Below, piece after piece: positions 1 through 12,600 of a stretch of DNA of 64,000 bases. Position 1 is the first letter of the stretch. Every line of letters begins with the position of its first letter. The stretch comes from Warburgia ugandensis (Eukaryota; Streptophyta; Magnoliopsida; Canellales; Canellaceae): contig CP141130.1 of the NCBI GenBank assembly GCA_035236585.1, forward strand, positions 73,479,944-73,543,943, written 5' to 3'. A model generated the notes under the pieces. The model was given only the letters and a program-made list of their open reading frames with translations, had not been told where the DNA came from and made no database searches. The position numbers were made by a program, and so were the translations under genes.

Positions 1-1283
1 AAAGACGCATCTTTCTTTTCCTTTTCTATTTGAAGTTCATCTTCCTTTTAAACACCAATTTTTACAAATTTTTGTTTTTAATAATACTTTCAATTTTTTG
101 GATTTTCTTCAATACATTAACCCCAACTTTCAAGTTTTTCACTTTTTCTGTCAACGACATTTTCTTTTTTACTTCAAAACTTTGTGACCATGCCCTTGCA
201 TGTAAAATAAAATGTTGCATCTACATATGCAGCGAAAAATGCACGTTAGTCTGTTCGACTTTTTGTGATCGAAGCCTTTCATTTTTTGGTCCTAATGCCT
301 CTAATTATTATTGTTATCATAAATCTTTAATCCTCAGAATAGAGGGTTTCAGCTTCTTTTGCTGGGACAAGAGAGGGCTTTGAATGAAAATTTGTTTTGA
401 AAAAAAAAAAAGAGTCTTTGAAATGTGAATGCCTGAAACCGTATCAAAACCTAAAGAGGAGAAAAAGGGGAAAAGAATAAAAATTCAAAGAAAGAGATAG
501 GCGGGTTGCTTTGGATAAAAAAGATAGAAAATTAAAAAATAAACATAAAACATAGATGCTGGTGGTTTTATCAAAAGGGAGAAACAAAGAACAAGAAAGG
601 AGGAATGAAGAGACATGGGTTTTGAATGCACCAAAGCCTTCTAGCACTGTGACTTAAGGAGGAATCTCTCACCTGAGTTACTGGGCTCAAGGCTGTGCGC
701 ATAGGTGGGTGCATGTCTAACTCAAAGAAAAAAAAAGAAAAAAAGAAGAAGCCAATTTTGAACAAAAATAATAGAAAAAAAGTTTTAAAACACACACACA
801 CACACAGCGGAATTGTGTATCAAAACTATATAGGAAAAGAGAGAGAGAGGGAAAATATTTAGGGCCCGTGACGGCATGAAGTTATGTAGCGGAGATCTCT
901 GGTTGGTTTGCTCCTTAGGGTTTGAACGCTTGAAGGGACTACGACGAATGTTAAATTCTTTGGTTGGAACTCCATAGCAAAAGTTTTGGAAAAGTTTACA
1001 CTAAACAAGAATTCCTACTCTCAGCCACTCATGAATGCTAAATTTTATTGGAATTCTAATTGTACTGGGTTAAAGTGTTTGCCATTTGTGAGCTGAAGAA
1101 GTCTACCCGTAGGCGCGTCATTTATGAATTTTGCACCCTGGAACTTGTGAGTTAGAGAACTCTGCAAGGTAGGAGCCAAGGAATTCAGGAATGAAAAAGA
1201 AGTGGATTAAAAAAATGTCACTTTATGTTCAGAAGTCATGAATGACGGTGAAAACGATTTCTGCATCATTCTTGAGCTATAGA
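1..1283. other. Intergenic AT-rich DNA, no gene seen
   Basis: No frame shows a recognisable domain, and the 117-codon frame near the left edge is low-complexity (Phe/Leu/Cys-rich). A short (CA)n run lies at 790-806 and purine-rich stretches occur at 400-600 and 720-780. I see no transposon ends. Confidence 0.6.
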
Positions 1284-1463
1284 AAGAGAGCCTTGGCGCA
1301 ACAGTAAAAGTTGTTGGCATGTAACTTGAGGTCATGAGTTTAAGATGTGGAAACAACCTCTTGCAAAATACAAGGTAAGGCTATGTACTATAAGCCCTTA
1401 TAGTCCGTCTCTTTTTTGAATACCGCATAGGCAAGAGCTTCGTGCACCGGGGCTACCCTTTTC
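1284..1463 (+). mobile_element. Au-type SINE, copy 1
   Basis: A tRNA-derived SINE of about 180 bp. It opens with the Au-type head (GAGCCTTGGCGCAAC, the tRNA A-box region), has a B-box-like stretch (GGTCATGAGTTTAAG), then the family body 'GGAAACAACCTCTTGCAAAA', 'AAGGTAAGGCTATGTAC', and the tail 'GTGCACCGGGGCTACCCTTTT'. Au SINEs are non-autonomous, transcribed by RNA polymerase III and mobilised by LINE machinery. This copy is the most diverged of the three long ones in its middle part, and no clear target duplication was found. Confidence 0.85.
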
Positions 1464-4212
1464 ATCTACCAGCACGAATCCTCGTAGTTGCATACGCAGA
1501 GAAATAAGCAGAGAACAACCTAAGTGGGAACCACTTGATAGTGGTCCAAGCCATTTATTTGTAGGTATAAATAGGATATGGGCCAAATCCTTGTGGACTA
1601 GATGACCCCCTGGCTTGCTGACATTATGTCAGTCCTCAAATCTCCGAGCCATTGGAAGATCTCATCGAGGTCTTAGCTGCTATCACGGTGGATCACCATA
1701 AAGAGCAGCGAGACAAAAAGAAGTCTCTCAACAGGGTGTCCAGGTTTTGAGGCTGTTGCACGGGCATGTATCTCTAACTTTCCAAAAGAAAGAAGGCAAT
1801 GCCAAATTTGAACCTGTTTGAATATTTTACCCTCTGATTTGCAGCTTTTCAAACTGATGGCTAGGAAATTGAATCGAAGCGGCATGCATTTGACGGTAAC
1901 CACCTGACAAATCACTGAAATGGTGGGGTGTTTGATTTAAATGATCCTAACCAGTTGCTTCAGCTCTTTAAAAAAACAATTAGTAAAATTGGATAGTCCG
2001 ATTCAACTCAGAGAAACGTAGTGTAAAAGAATTCAATAGGCATAAAATTTTGTATCATTCCCACGCATGTCAAAAAGGGTCGTCGACATCTTCAGACGAC
2101 TCCTACTAGGACTCATATTCAAGTTTCCCTTTGATGGCATTCTTACATTTTCTCTCTCTTGTTGCAGATAATTTCTAAATCCACTAGCTCCCATCCAAAG
2201 TAACGCACCTAATCTCTGTGTCACATCCACTTTCAGGATGGAGTTGCCCATCCACCTTGGGATGGAGATGAGCTACCTCGAACCAAGACCATTTACTATG
2301 GTGGATGCACCTTCTGGTGATCCAAACCAATGATTTTCATGATACGCCAATAATGATGTTTCCTTGGTGTTCATGAGTTCGAGTGAGTCGCAAACTGGAT
2401 GATTCCTGAAATGACAGTCCACCTCTGGGCATAGAAACAAATTTTCACCAACCTTGGGCTTGTAACGAAAAAGTCTGTGGTGTCTGTACAGCTAAAATGT
2501 GATACCCAATTGCTCACATCGGCCAGGCTCTAAGAATCTCATAAATCAATCAATTGACCCTTGGTCTGATGTAAATTCGTTTCTGATATTTTGTACTTTC
2601 AGAGAAAGCATTATTACTTGCACACGAACAGTCGCCCTACCCAAAAAAAGAAAAAGGAAAAGAAAAGAAGGAAAGCAATATTCCCCCCCAATATCATCCA
2701 AGCGAGATGAATTTTGAGTGATGGCTTACAGGAGAGGGGCCCTGAGAGACGAACGGTTAATATCACTAAACAGCAGTGCCCCCCATGTTCTTCTAACTTC
2801 CTTTTGAAGTTCTAGAATTTAAATGCCTGTACAAGTAACGTCTCAAAGTGCAGAGGCACCCAAGCTTTGTAAAGCACATGATGTTTCAAACTGCACAGGC
2901 TGTGAGACTTTGGAAGTGTACAAGATGTTTCAAACTGCACCCGGCTGTTAACATGCAAGAAAAACATTACAAGCAAAAGGTGCAAACTCATATCGGAAAG
3001 ATCTTTACACTGAGGTTTCATTCTGGCCATATTTCAAGAGAAAAAATCAAAATGCTTATGGAACTTATCGGTGGTTATCTCAAACAATTTTAAGATCATA
3101 CCTGAGCAAAAAATGACCAAGTTATCGATATTATATGCAATAAACCATAAGATGGTGATGTCAAAGATGCTATATCATACGCACCCAACCACATTCGTGC
3201 TTGTATGTCTCTGTAATTAACAATGGATGCAATAGAAGAAAGATGTATAATGATAAGAAGACAATACAAGAGTGGTGCTATTTGTGAGCCCCAAACTGAA
3301 GGATATCTGGGTTTCTACGAACTAGTAAGTTTTCATATCAAAGAATGGTGTAGATTGGAGTGGATTGTTGAACAATGTTGAGCAGAAAGAAGAAAACAGA
3401 GAAAAGATTTAGGACTGAAGTGAAAGAAAGAAGATACAGTAAAGAATATCTAAGACAAAATCTCTTCGTTTTTTGGTGGGAAGGTGAAAAGCCACTGAGC
3501 TAAATGAAATATTCACAGAACAAAAGTATAGGCTGAGACATGCCTAACAAGGGACTTACAAACATTTTGATCACAGCTAGTAGGAGATTGCTGATCGGGA
3601 CTTTTGTACATCAGAACACAAAAAAACTATAGACTCGTAAGACCGGGACCATCGTACAAGATTCGAAAAGGAAAGACACCAGAGAAGTACAATTATATGG
3701 TAAACCACATTTCCTAGGGATGGAGAAGGCATTCAGCATCATGAAGAACATATGCTCTCCAAAATGAGGGTGATGGTCTCTCTCCACCCGAGAGACTTCT
3801 TCAAGGTGGCTGCACAACTAGCCAAAATGATATGCCAGCAATTGGATTGCCGGAAGATATGCTGTATAGAAACACAATCAAAATGGTCCAATAGAGCTTG
3901 ACAAGTTTCTTTTGTGTCAACTCATTCTCAAAATGTCCATGCTTGTTGGTTTCTATATGAAGAGATCGAAGATCTCTGAACTACCGCAGACATGCAAGCA
4001 TTTGATGCCTAATCAAGAAGCAATAGATAGACCAAAACAGGGTGCCACTCGTTCTGCTTGTGTATTTGATTTTTTTTAATTGAGTTAACTACAGGAAAAA
4101 AAAGTTCTTGGGCGTCCCTACTCAGAAATCCATCCATCGTTTTGTTGAGAATTTAGTTGATGAGAATCACTTGAGGTTTGTTCCTCCACCCAATCTTTAG
4201 ATTTTTCAACAA
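1464..4212. other. Intergenic DNA, no gene seen
   Basis: Short chance frames only. A 19-base phrase (GATGTTTCAAACTGCAC plus neighbours) is repeated at about 2880 and 2924, a 44-bp tandem duplication. No transposon termini or RNA genes are seen. Confidence 0.55.
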
Positions 4213-4424
4213 TTCTCACAGCAATTTTGGAAGGGGAGCCTTGGCACAACAGTAAAAGTTGTTGTCGTGTGACCTTGAGGTCACAGGTTTAAGGCGTGGA
4301 AACAGTCTCTTGCAAAATGCAAGGTAAGGCTGTGTACTTTAGGCCTATGTGGTCCTCCCCTTCCCCGGATCCCGCAGAGGCGGGAGCTTAGTGCACCGGG
4401 GCTGCCCTTCTCACAGCAATTTTG
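4213..4424 (+). mobile_element. Au-type SINE, copy 2, with target-site duplication
   Basis: The SINE body is 4230-4407, full length, from GGGGAGCCTTGGCACAAC through the B-box-like 'GGTCACAGGTTTAAG' to 'GTGCACCGGGGCTGCCC'. It is flanked by an exact 17-bp direct repeat, TTCTCACAGCAATTTTG, at 4213-4229 and 4408-4424, the signature of LINE-type target-primed insertion. The perfect duplication suggests the insertion is not very old. Confidence 0.93.
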
Positions 4425-4630
4425 CCTTATTATTAACCCATATTTAAGAAGCAACATATCTTGCCGTGGCCTTAATTTTGCCTATGCATTGCTGTCATTA
4501 TTATTAACCTCTATTCAATCTCATTATCAAGTTCTACTTCTAATAATCAAATTAGACTTCTATTAGCTTCCCAATTTCATTATAACTAAATGGATTTTCT
4601 TGTTACCTGAATGTCCTATTAATTATGCAG

Positions 4631-5072
4631 GTTATGATTGTGGCTGGGATTGGTCTTGCTGTTGAAGATAATTCTCATATTGGGCCTCACTAATTCTTTC
4701 AAGGGGGGTACAACTAGGCTGTCTAATAAAAATGTTAAATGCTCCTGGTTGTTCTCTATTTATGGTGTTTTAGTGCTTAAGCTTTCCTTGTAGCTAAATG
4801 GATACTTGAGATTTCCTTCGATGTTGATTGATCTGTGCTTGTTATGTTTTCAGATCTTTTGTGACTCAGTTATGTTTTTCTCATCTTAGGGTTCAAAACG
4901 TCGTTCTGGAAGGGAAAGTGGAGTTCCTTCTAGGAGGACATGTTGCCAGGAATATCAATATTTGGTCACTTGAGAATCTTGTCATCAATGAAAAAGACGA
5001 GGAGAAGATCTGAAGGGAGAATGAGGAGGAAGAACCAAAACTGGTAGGCCTATTTTTGCATTGATTGTGATA
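4631..5072 (+). other. Short splice-bordered frames, possible exon remnants
   Basis: At 4631 a reading frame of about 20 codons follows a polypyrimidine/CAG boundary and ends at a stop at 4691-4693. At about 4891 another frame (starting G-S-K-R-R-S-G-R-E-S-G) follows a TTAG acceptor-like site and stops within about 30 codons. Neither matches a family I recognise. They could be leftovers of a host gene whose last exon might lie near 5.8 kb, or chance. Confidence 0.15.
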
Positions 5073-5324
5073 AATACAATATGGTAAAAAGAACAAAACA
5101 AGTCAAAGATACCTTGTGACCCATCCCTAGCACGAAACTCTCCAAGCTAGGAGGGAACAAGCTCATGGCTGACTTGACACATGATAATGTCCAACAGACT
5201 TTTCACTTCTTTTTATTAAAACATCAGCAAGTAGATGCTCAGTGTGCAGGAAGGATAAGCTCTTGATACTGTTTCTAAGTAAACACGTCAAAAGCTACAT
5301 GGTTATTCTGGTTTATCTTTCCAG

Positions 5325-5543
5325 ATTGATATGACTTAAGTAGAAGGGGAGCCTTGGCACAATGGTAGAGTTGTCATTGTGTAACCTTGAAGTCACGGGT
5401 TCAAGGCATGGAAACAGCCTCTTGCAAAATACAAGTTAAGGCTGCATACTATTGACCCTTGTGATCCGCCTCTTCCCTGGATCCTATATGCTTGGGAGCT
5501 TTGTGCACCGAGGCTGCCCTTTTTTTATTGATATGGCTTAAAT
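5325..5543 (+). mobile_element. Au-type SINE, copy 3, with target-site duplication
   Basis: The SINE body is about 5342-5526, with the same head, B-box-like stretch (GGTTCAAGGC region), body and T-rich 3' end as copies 1 and 2. It is bracketed by a 17-bp direct repeat with two mismatches: ATTGATATGACTTAAGT at 5325-5341 and ATTGATATGGCTTAAAT at 5527-5543. The mismatches make it look older than copy 2. Confidence 0.92.
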
Positions 5544-5793
5544 GCCACTATTGGACCAAATTAATGTGGGCAAGATTGTAGGTTCTAGTGTCTGATAAGA
5601 GTGAACTTATTCTTTGTAACTATACTTTCAGTATTATGCAAATTTTGCTTTTTGGTATATTTCTTCTCTTATTGCTTTATCTCTGTTTCACCACTTTTTG
5701 AATTCAGCTATTCCAATTATGTAATGTTATTATATAGCTGTTTCACCAGTATTTTCAAACATATTTCTTACCAGCTTTTCTGTCCCATGCAGT

Positions 5794-5985
5794 TTAAGCA
5801 ATGACTTGCACAAGTACAATGCATTCCCTCCGCTTCCTGCTCAATGCAATCTCACACCTCCTCTTACTCTCTATCCTCAGCAGCCAGCGTCTGTACCTGA
5901 AGTTTACAGCATTTCTAGATTTTGTGTGATGGGGTCACTAGAAATTGGTACTGCTGAATCAAAGCACGCAGATATCAATGTCTGA
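5794..5985 (+). other. Possible terminal exon or exon remnant, 63 codons
   Basis: A long pyrimidine tract ending TTCTGTCCCATGCAG at 5792 looks like a 3' splice acceptor. It is followed by an open frame of 63 codons ending in TGA at 5983-5985. The peptide is Pro-rich at first (it includes NAFPPLPAQCNLTPPLTLYP) and then polar; I do not recognise it. There is no ATG near the frame start, so it would have to be a downstream exon. The truncated SINE begins about 18 bp after the stop. A host gene fragment is possible and a chance frame cannot be excluded. Confidence 0.25.
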
Positions 5986-6002
5986 TTTGTTGAGAATGCA
6001 CC

Positions 6003-6104
6003 TTGCAGTATGAAATTTCAAGTATAGGGCTGCATACCATTGACTCATGTGGTCTGTCTCTTCATCAGATCCCATACGTGGGAGCTTCGTGCACAGGGCT
6101 GCCA
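6003..6104 (+). mobile_element. Au-type SINE, 5'-truncated copy 4
   Basis: Only the 3' half of the family is present: a 'CTTGCAGTATGAAATTTCAAG' body remnant (first bases at about 6003), then 'GGGCTGCATACCATTGACTC', 'GTGGTCTGTCTCTTC', 'CGTGGGAGCTTCGTGCAC' and 'GGGCTGCC'. The tRNA-like head is missing. Truncation at the 5' end is normal for LINE-mobilised SINEs. Confidence 0.75.
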
Positions 6105-6203
6105 TTGTTATATTTTCTTCTTTTAATAAATCTTTGTCTCCGTTCGAGGGGAAAAGATGAAGAAAAAGAACAGCAACTGGCCTTGGCTTCTAGGGCGTCT
6201 TCA

Positions 6204-6434
6204 TGGACGGAGGGAGGCTGAAATGTGTGAGAGTCTTGTATAGCTTATTAATCAGGTCCTGATCATTTCCTACACTCCCTACTAATAACCAGCCCGACAG
6301 GCCATAAATTCTAAAAGGATCAACCCACCACAGTGGAGGGAGGGAGTGGCAGGCTCAAATGTGTGAGAGATTCCCTGTATAGCTTACTAATCGGGCCCTT
6401 ATCATTTCCTACGTACACTCTGGTACTAATCAAT
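6204..6434 (+). repeat. Imperfect direct repeat (6204-6290 and 6333-6434)
   Basis: Two copies of a segment running 'GGAGGGAG…GGCTGAAATGTGTGAGAG…TGTATAGCTTA.TAATC.GG…ATCATTTCCTAC…ACTAAT' lie about 130 bp apart with small indels. The second copy ends 18 bp before the copia 5' LTR. It looks like a local tandem duplication; I see no coding content. Confidence 0.6.
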
Positions 6435-6664
6435 ACTCCACAGCACAAATTCGTTAGTCCATTTGATCGACCAAACCACATGTCTTAGGCTATCGAGTTC
6501 TATTTATTGTGCTCGGTTAACCCTAATCATTCGATGTCCGAAGTTTGCATTCATCCATAGTAATTTGTGATTGATAGTGTATTGCATTTAGATTTATGCA
6601 ATTGGATAATTGAATGACTAAGATAATCTAGATCTTATAGGGGCCAGTTCAGATAGCCATGGAT

Positions 6665-7405
<741 letters not shown>

Positions 7406-7737
7406 TAATAGAAAAAAGAAACCTTAGAGGAATCTAGGGCATGATCTTTTGGGAGGTTTTTGGTGTTCTCTAGCTTGGTATTTAAAGCTTTAGGGGATAA
7501 AAAATGTGAACTACTAAGTTGTATGTTATCTTTCTATAGTTTTTCATGGAAGATTTCATGTGAATTTATGTTAGAGAAAGTGGAAAGACTTTAAATACAG
7601 AGGTGAGTCTATGTATCTCTAATCCTTAGTTTTTCTTTAATTGTTGACTGATTTATTCAATTGCAAAACAATAATGTTTGTTATGTTTTATTTACATTTT
7701 GCATAAGACTCAAGCAAGATCTTCTAAGGACCAACAT

Positions 7738-7754
7738 TTGAATCATAGCTTTAG
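7738..7754 (+). other. Copia primer-binding site (tRNA-iMet)
   Basis: TTGAATCATAGCTTTAG starts two bases after the 5' LTR end and differs from the standard plant initiator-Met site TGGTATCAGAGC(TTTAG) at only three positions. It marks the start of minus-strand synthesis and confirms the element's orientation. Confidence 0.8.
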
Positions 7755-9065
7755 ATTCTCTAACTCAAATTTGGGACCATTTTAGGTTTTGGACTGTTTT
7801 AGTTTGTGATCCTTAGATCTCATTTTGTCCTTGTTACTTTTTATTTTCCTTTGTGCGAGTTCATATACAAATTTGTTACTCATGTTTTTCACATAAATTT
7901 GTTTCAAATGGGTGTTAATTAATCTCCATTTTTACTAGTAAAAAATGATTTTATGGAGGTTTATTAGGGGCAATTTTTACTTGCAATTATTTTTTGTTTT
8001 AGCTTAATTGAAACTCTTTTGCTAAATGCCCTTGAATGATCTCCAATTTGGTGTCTTTGATGGGGGTTCTATATGGGGCGATTGTTTGTTCATTTTACAC
8101 AAGATCACTTCAATTTTCATTTTTAATGGGGATTGCTTTGGGATGTTGTGATTCCTACATTAAGGTGTTAAAATGAAAATTGATTATTTTTTCTAGCACA
8201 CTAGTTTAGCTTTATCTTTGATTGTTCTACTGTATGCCCCTATGGCATGCTATATCTGATTTTGAGATTCTAGTTACAATTATTTACCTAGCAGATTGAT
8301 GCTAGTGTTGGGACTATTTACTATTTTGGATTATCCTTTTTTATGTCATCAGCCACTAACAAGAGACTGCTTAGGTGTTGTTATATAGTCCATGTTTAAC
8401 TGCTAAGTATTTGTTGTTTAATATCATGCCTTCTAAATGTTTAATGATATGTAAGAGAGTGTTGAGAACTACTTTATTACTTAGATTTACATATGTTCTT
8501 CTAACTTAGATAATACATGTTTAGTTATTTCAAACAGCAAGCCCTCATGTTATAAATAGTTTGTTCCTGATACTAGTTGCCAAAAGTTTTAGTAGCTTAA
8601 CATATGACTTTATTGCTACTTATTGTATCCTGCTTATTTCAGGTAGTTGAAACTATGTGAGTTATCCATCTAATAAAAAAGGTGTACATACAAGAAATTC
8701 TTAGAAAAAATAAGGTGAGGTCCATTATGATCATCTTCATGGAATTTGACCTTTAGAGACTTCGCCAACCATCCCACAACTTATGTTATGTATAAGGGAA
8801 TGGCCACTAAGTATGGAAATACTATGAATCTTGTATCTTTCTTATCATTGAACATTCTAATGACATGACAATGGAATGAACTGATGGTGTAGTTGAACAT
8901 ATAAATGCCATGTAGGTAATTGCCACGGAGATAGTTGGTCTAGGAAATTCAATTCCTGACAAGTTGTAAGTTTTAACAATCTCAACAGTTCACCATTTTC
9001 TTGATTGTCTTAAAATTTCACTAGGTAAGGTTATGGATAACCTTATTTTCATGCTAGGGGTTGAA

Positions 9066-9184
<119 letters not shown>

Positions 9185-9322
9185 TGAACCTAGCTAAGAT
9201 TAAGGTAAAAGGAATCAATAACATTATAGTCATATTCCAAAGAAGAAATAAGTTTTTAAAAGAATGGTAATTAACCATTTGGTGTGGGATTTGAGAATAA
9301 AAAGAAGGTTGGGAACTTCTAG

Positions 9323-9385
9323 GTGAGTCATCAAATAGGACATGTGAAATCTAATTATCCTCAAAAAGTCAAGAGTGGGAGTAAT
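9323..9385 (+). pseudogene. Copia gag zinc-knuckle remnant
   Basis: The frame reads S-H-Q-I-G-H-V-K-S-N-Y-P-Q-K. This matches the CCHC knuckle pattern C-x2-C-x(3-4)-GH-x4-C with the His and spacing kept and the final Cys replaced by Tyr. Nucleic-acid binding by such a copy would be lost. It lies just upstream of the protease trace, as expected. Confidence 0.6.
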
Positions 9386-9474
9386 GTTCTCAATATTGGT
9401 ACCATAATTAATGGAGGTTTATGGTTTGCATAGTCAATTGAAGCACAAATGATGGGAATCGATGATGAGTCCTT

Positions 9475-9730
9475 GTAGCTTGACTCTACCCCTTCTTATC
9501 GCATAGCAAAGACTTGAGAACTCTTCTTCAACTTGAGGAAAAGAATGTTGGCTGGCACAAGTTTTATATGGGAACAACTCGTTCTATGAAGTAGAGGGCA
9601 TAGGATTCAGTTAAACTTCCTAGTTAGAAGCACCTTGTTTTGACTAAGGTTCTTGATATGCCTACTATTAGGCATAATGTGAATCCTGTTTCCAATCTTG
9701 CTAGTGAAGGCCTCGAACTGAGGTCTATGA
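9475..9730 (+). pseudogene. Copia protease and pre-integrase remnant
   Basis: L-D-S-T-P-S-Y-R-I-A-K-T, then a stop, corresponds to the retropepsin-like active site, normally L-D-S-G-A-S-x-H; the Gly of D-S-G is lost. About 60 codons downstream, H-N-V-N-P-V-S-N-L resembles the pre-integrase region. Stops and frameshifts interrupt it throughout. Confidence 0.6.
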
Positions 9731-9936
9731 GGTAATAAGACTACAATTACTAGCCAAAAGACTATTTTATTTGTCGTTTCTATTTTTTCTACTATGATTA
9801 AAAGAGTTTGTCATTCAACTTATGGGTGTTTATTCTCTATAGATGATATTTAATTTAGTACCTTAGATTAGGGTGTATAAACAATGATAACTTAGGAAGT
9901 ATTAGTTACAATTTAATACTTATGTTATAAAACAAA

Positions 9937-10197
9937 TTGGATGTATTGAAGACTTTGATTGCTAGAATGTCTTGGGCCCATTTTGCTAATGGGAAAAGAG
10001 CCATAAAGGCTCTAGCAGTGATTCACTTTGATGTTTGTGGTGTTTTGAATATAATGTCTCACAAAGAAGTGACATGTTGTGTTACTTTTATAGATGACTA
10101 CTCTAGATTTAGATTTATCTATTTGATGAGTATAAAGTCTGAAACTTTAGACAAGTTATTTAAAGTTAAGGTAAAAGTTAAGTTTTCACGACATTAA
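9937..10197 (+). pseudogene. Copia integrase core remnant
   Basis: This is the longest surviving pol frame, 86 codons. Residues F-A-N-G-K-R-A-I-K-A-L then V-I-H-F-D-V-C-G give the first catalytic Asp of the DDE core (H-x-D-V-x-G). T-F-I-D-D-Y-S-R-F-R-F-I-Y-L-M carries the second Asp region, a hallmark of copia integrases. The C-terminal half downstream (10.2-10.7 kb) is heavily broken but traces such as '…V-K-V-R-P-Y-E-L-C' remain. In life it would insert element cDNA into host chromosomes; this copy is dead. Confidence 0.85.
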
Positions 10198-11319
10198 AGT
10201 GTTAAGGCCTTATAAAGGATGCAAGTACACTAAGGTTGTATCTAACTTAGTTTAGTAAAAGTCAAGGCATTGTACACCAATTTATAGTACCATATACTCT
10301 TCAATAGAAAGGAGTTACTAAACAGTGGAATAGAACCTTGTTAGAGAACATTTGAAATATGATGAACCATTCTTATGTAAAAAACCTTAGTTTCGGGGAG
10401 ATTCACTCTCCAATGATATGCATATATTGAACTATATACCCTCTAAGGCTGTCAAGGTAAGACCTTATGAATTATGTAACAGTAAGAAAATTAACATAAG
10501 CAAACTAAGGGTGTGGAGTGTTGGTGCTCATGTTTGAGTACTAGATGAAAAGAGATCAAAGTTAGACCAAAGACTATAAAATATAATTTTATATGTTATT
10601 TTGAACACTCTAGAGCTTAGTTGTCAATCTTGTACCATATTGGCCGATATTCCTGATAATACTAATGCGAGGCACAAAAGAAGTATACATACTAGTCAAA
10701 ACTGGTTATTGGTATACTAGTATGGAGTGATATCAATCTTATTTTTTAATAATAAAAAAAGAGAGAGATTAGAAAGTGAGATTTTTGTACCAATCATATT
10801 GTCCAAGATGTTATATATTAGCTGTATGTACAAGCTACACTCCCAAATAGCTCTGGGAGAAAAACTAGAATTGACAAGTAGGCTCTAGAGGGCATAGGTT
10901 TGTTGTTCATCATTCTAATGGGTCAATGGGAATTATAGAAACTAGATACACATAATTTCATCAAAATGACCTAGACTCTAGAGTCTTGGTTAAAAGAATT
11001 GAACTTTTTGAGGTAGAGAGGTTTAAGTAGAGAATAGTGGTGTAGTTAAGATCATAGATTCAGTTCCTGTAGGCAACTTGGTTACTAGACTTATTAGATA
11101 GAGAAAGCCTTCTTCTCTTAAAGATCATTTTGTGATGTCAGGAGAGATAGATGAGGACATTGTGGTTGACAAGTCTCAAGAGGATGATGATCCTAAAGTT
11201 ATTACTAACGAAGTTGAAATGTAGCTTCATGCCATTTAGAAGGAAATGGTTGCAATTAAAAAGAACCAAGTTTGGTTTATGATGACCTACTTGATGGTAG
11301 GACATCCATAGATGCAAAT

Positions 11320-11815
11320 GGATCCTCAAAAGCTAGCTAAAACCTATGGATCCATTGGCAAATACAAGGCTAGGATTATAGCCAATGGCTTTAACTAGTT
11401 GAAGGGTTCAATTATTAGGAAACGTTCTCTCTTTTATCTAGGTTACCTCAATTAGAATCCTAATGGCTATAGCTATATACTTGCTTAAGGAATTATAATA
11501 GATGGATGTAAAAGCCGCATTCCTTACGGTGATTTAGAGGAAGACATTTATTTGAAAGTGCCTGAAGGTTTTGAGTATGAAGTCCCAAAAGTTAAAGTAA
11601 GCAGGTTGGTGAAAGCCTTGGATGGGCTAAAATGATTTTCAAGGTAACTGTATCATACTTTTCATAAGGTCACCATGGAGTATGGTTTTCTACTTGCAAT
11701 TAGTAAGTGGGAGTAAGTTTCTTTTGTTATCATTATATGTAATGACACACTATTTATAAGCAATGATCTGGATATGATTGTAGGATGAAAGAGCATCTTA
11801 AGATCATATGTAAAT
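11320..11815 (+). pseudogene. Copia reverse transcriptase remnant
   Basis: Recognisable pieces in order: K-Y-K-A-R-I-I-A-N-G-F (copia 'KARLVAKGF'); then, after frameshifts, D-L-E-E-D-I-Y-L-K-V-P-E-G-F and L-V-K-A-L-D-G-L-K ('LxKALYGLKQ'); then I-I-C-N-D-T-L-F-I-S-N-D, the decayed catalytic box (normally YVDD followed by GN/SND). Loss of the Asp pair removes catalysis. Several stops and at least two frameshifts are present. Confidence 0.85.
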
Positions 11816-11983
11816 GAAATATATATGTAAAGCAACTTTTATTCCAGACATTATAATTGAAAAAGCTAGGAAACTTAACTTGTCTTAAGAGTTATATGTA
11901 GATAATGCTTAAGACATTAGTGTAATTGGGCAGAGACCATGAATTCACCAAACTATAAGAGGATAGGATACAACTGATAAATG

Positions 11984-12014
<31 letters not shown>

Positions 12015-12150
12015 AAGCAGCTTTTATTCCAGACATTAAAATTGAAAAAGCTAGGAAACTTAACTTGTCTTAAAAGTTATATGTAGATAATGCTTAAGAC
12101 ATTGGTGTAATTGGGTAGAGACCATGAATTCACCAAACTATAAGAGGACA
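11811..12150 (+). repeat. Tandem duplication of about 167 bp inside copia pol
   Basis: Copy 1 (11811-11977) and copy 2 (11978-12150) share AAATGAAATATATATGTAAAG, 'TTTATTCCAGACATTA', 'GCTAGGAAACTTAACTTG' and 'CCATGAATTCACCAAAC'. Copy 2 has expanded the starting TA run to about 26 bp (11986-12011). The duplication disrupts the region between reverse transcriptase and RNase H. Confidence 0.88.
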
Positions 12151-12195
12151 CAATTGAGTAGAAAGACAACGGCCTCAAGTATTAAGGATTTAGTG

Positions 12196-12600
12196 CAAAT
12201 GGAATTTAAGTCATATGCTAGCCTATTGGTAATCTTATGTATACCATGACATGCATCAGACCAGATATGGGCTTTATAGCTAGTCTTTTGAGCAAGTTTC
12301 AAAGTGACCATCACATTCAATATTGGAATGTTGTTAAGTGGGTATTTAGTTACTTAGAGGTACTGAGGATATGAAGGTTAACTTACAAGCAAATGACCTT
12401 ATTCCTATCATAAGTTTTTGAATTTTGATTTTGTGAGTGACCTCAACAGAAGGAAATCTACAGCCACATGTTTTCATGTTTGCTGATGACATTGCATCTT
12501 AGAGTACCAAGATGCAAAAGTTTGTTGTTAAGTTTAGCATGGAAGATTAATTTGTAGATTGTATTCTAGCCACATTTGAGGTCTATGCCAATTAAAGGTT
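12196..12600 (+). pseudogene. Copia RNase H region remnant
   Basis: The frame with P-I-G-N-L-M-Y-T-M-T-C-I-R-P-D-M-G-F matches the conserved copia 'vGSLMYaMvcTRPDi' stretch at the RT/RNase H junction, followed by H-I-Q-Y-W-N-V-V-K-W-V-F ('HW.AvKRIlRYL'). Further on, F-A-D-D-I-A-S resembles the RNase H 'DADwAgd' site in decayed form. Broken by stops. Confidence 0.78.

Noticed and set aside
30..383. 117-codon frame at the left edge
   Set aside because: Low-complexity Phe/Leu/Cys-rich translation of AT-rich DNA, with no domain or splice context.
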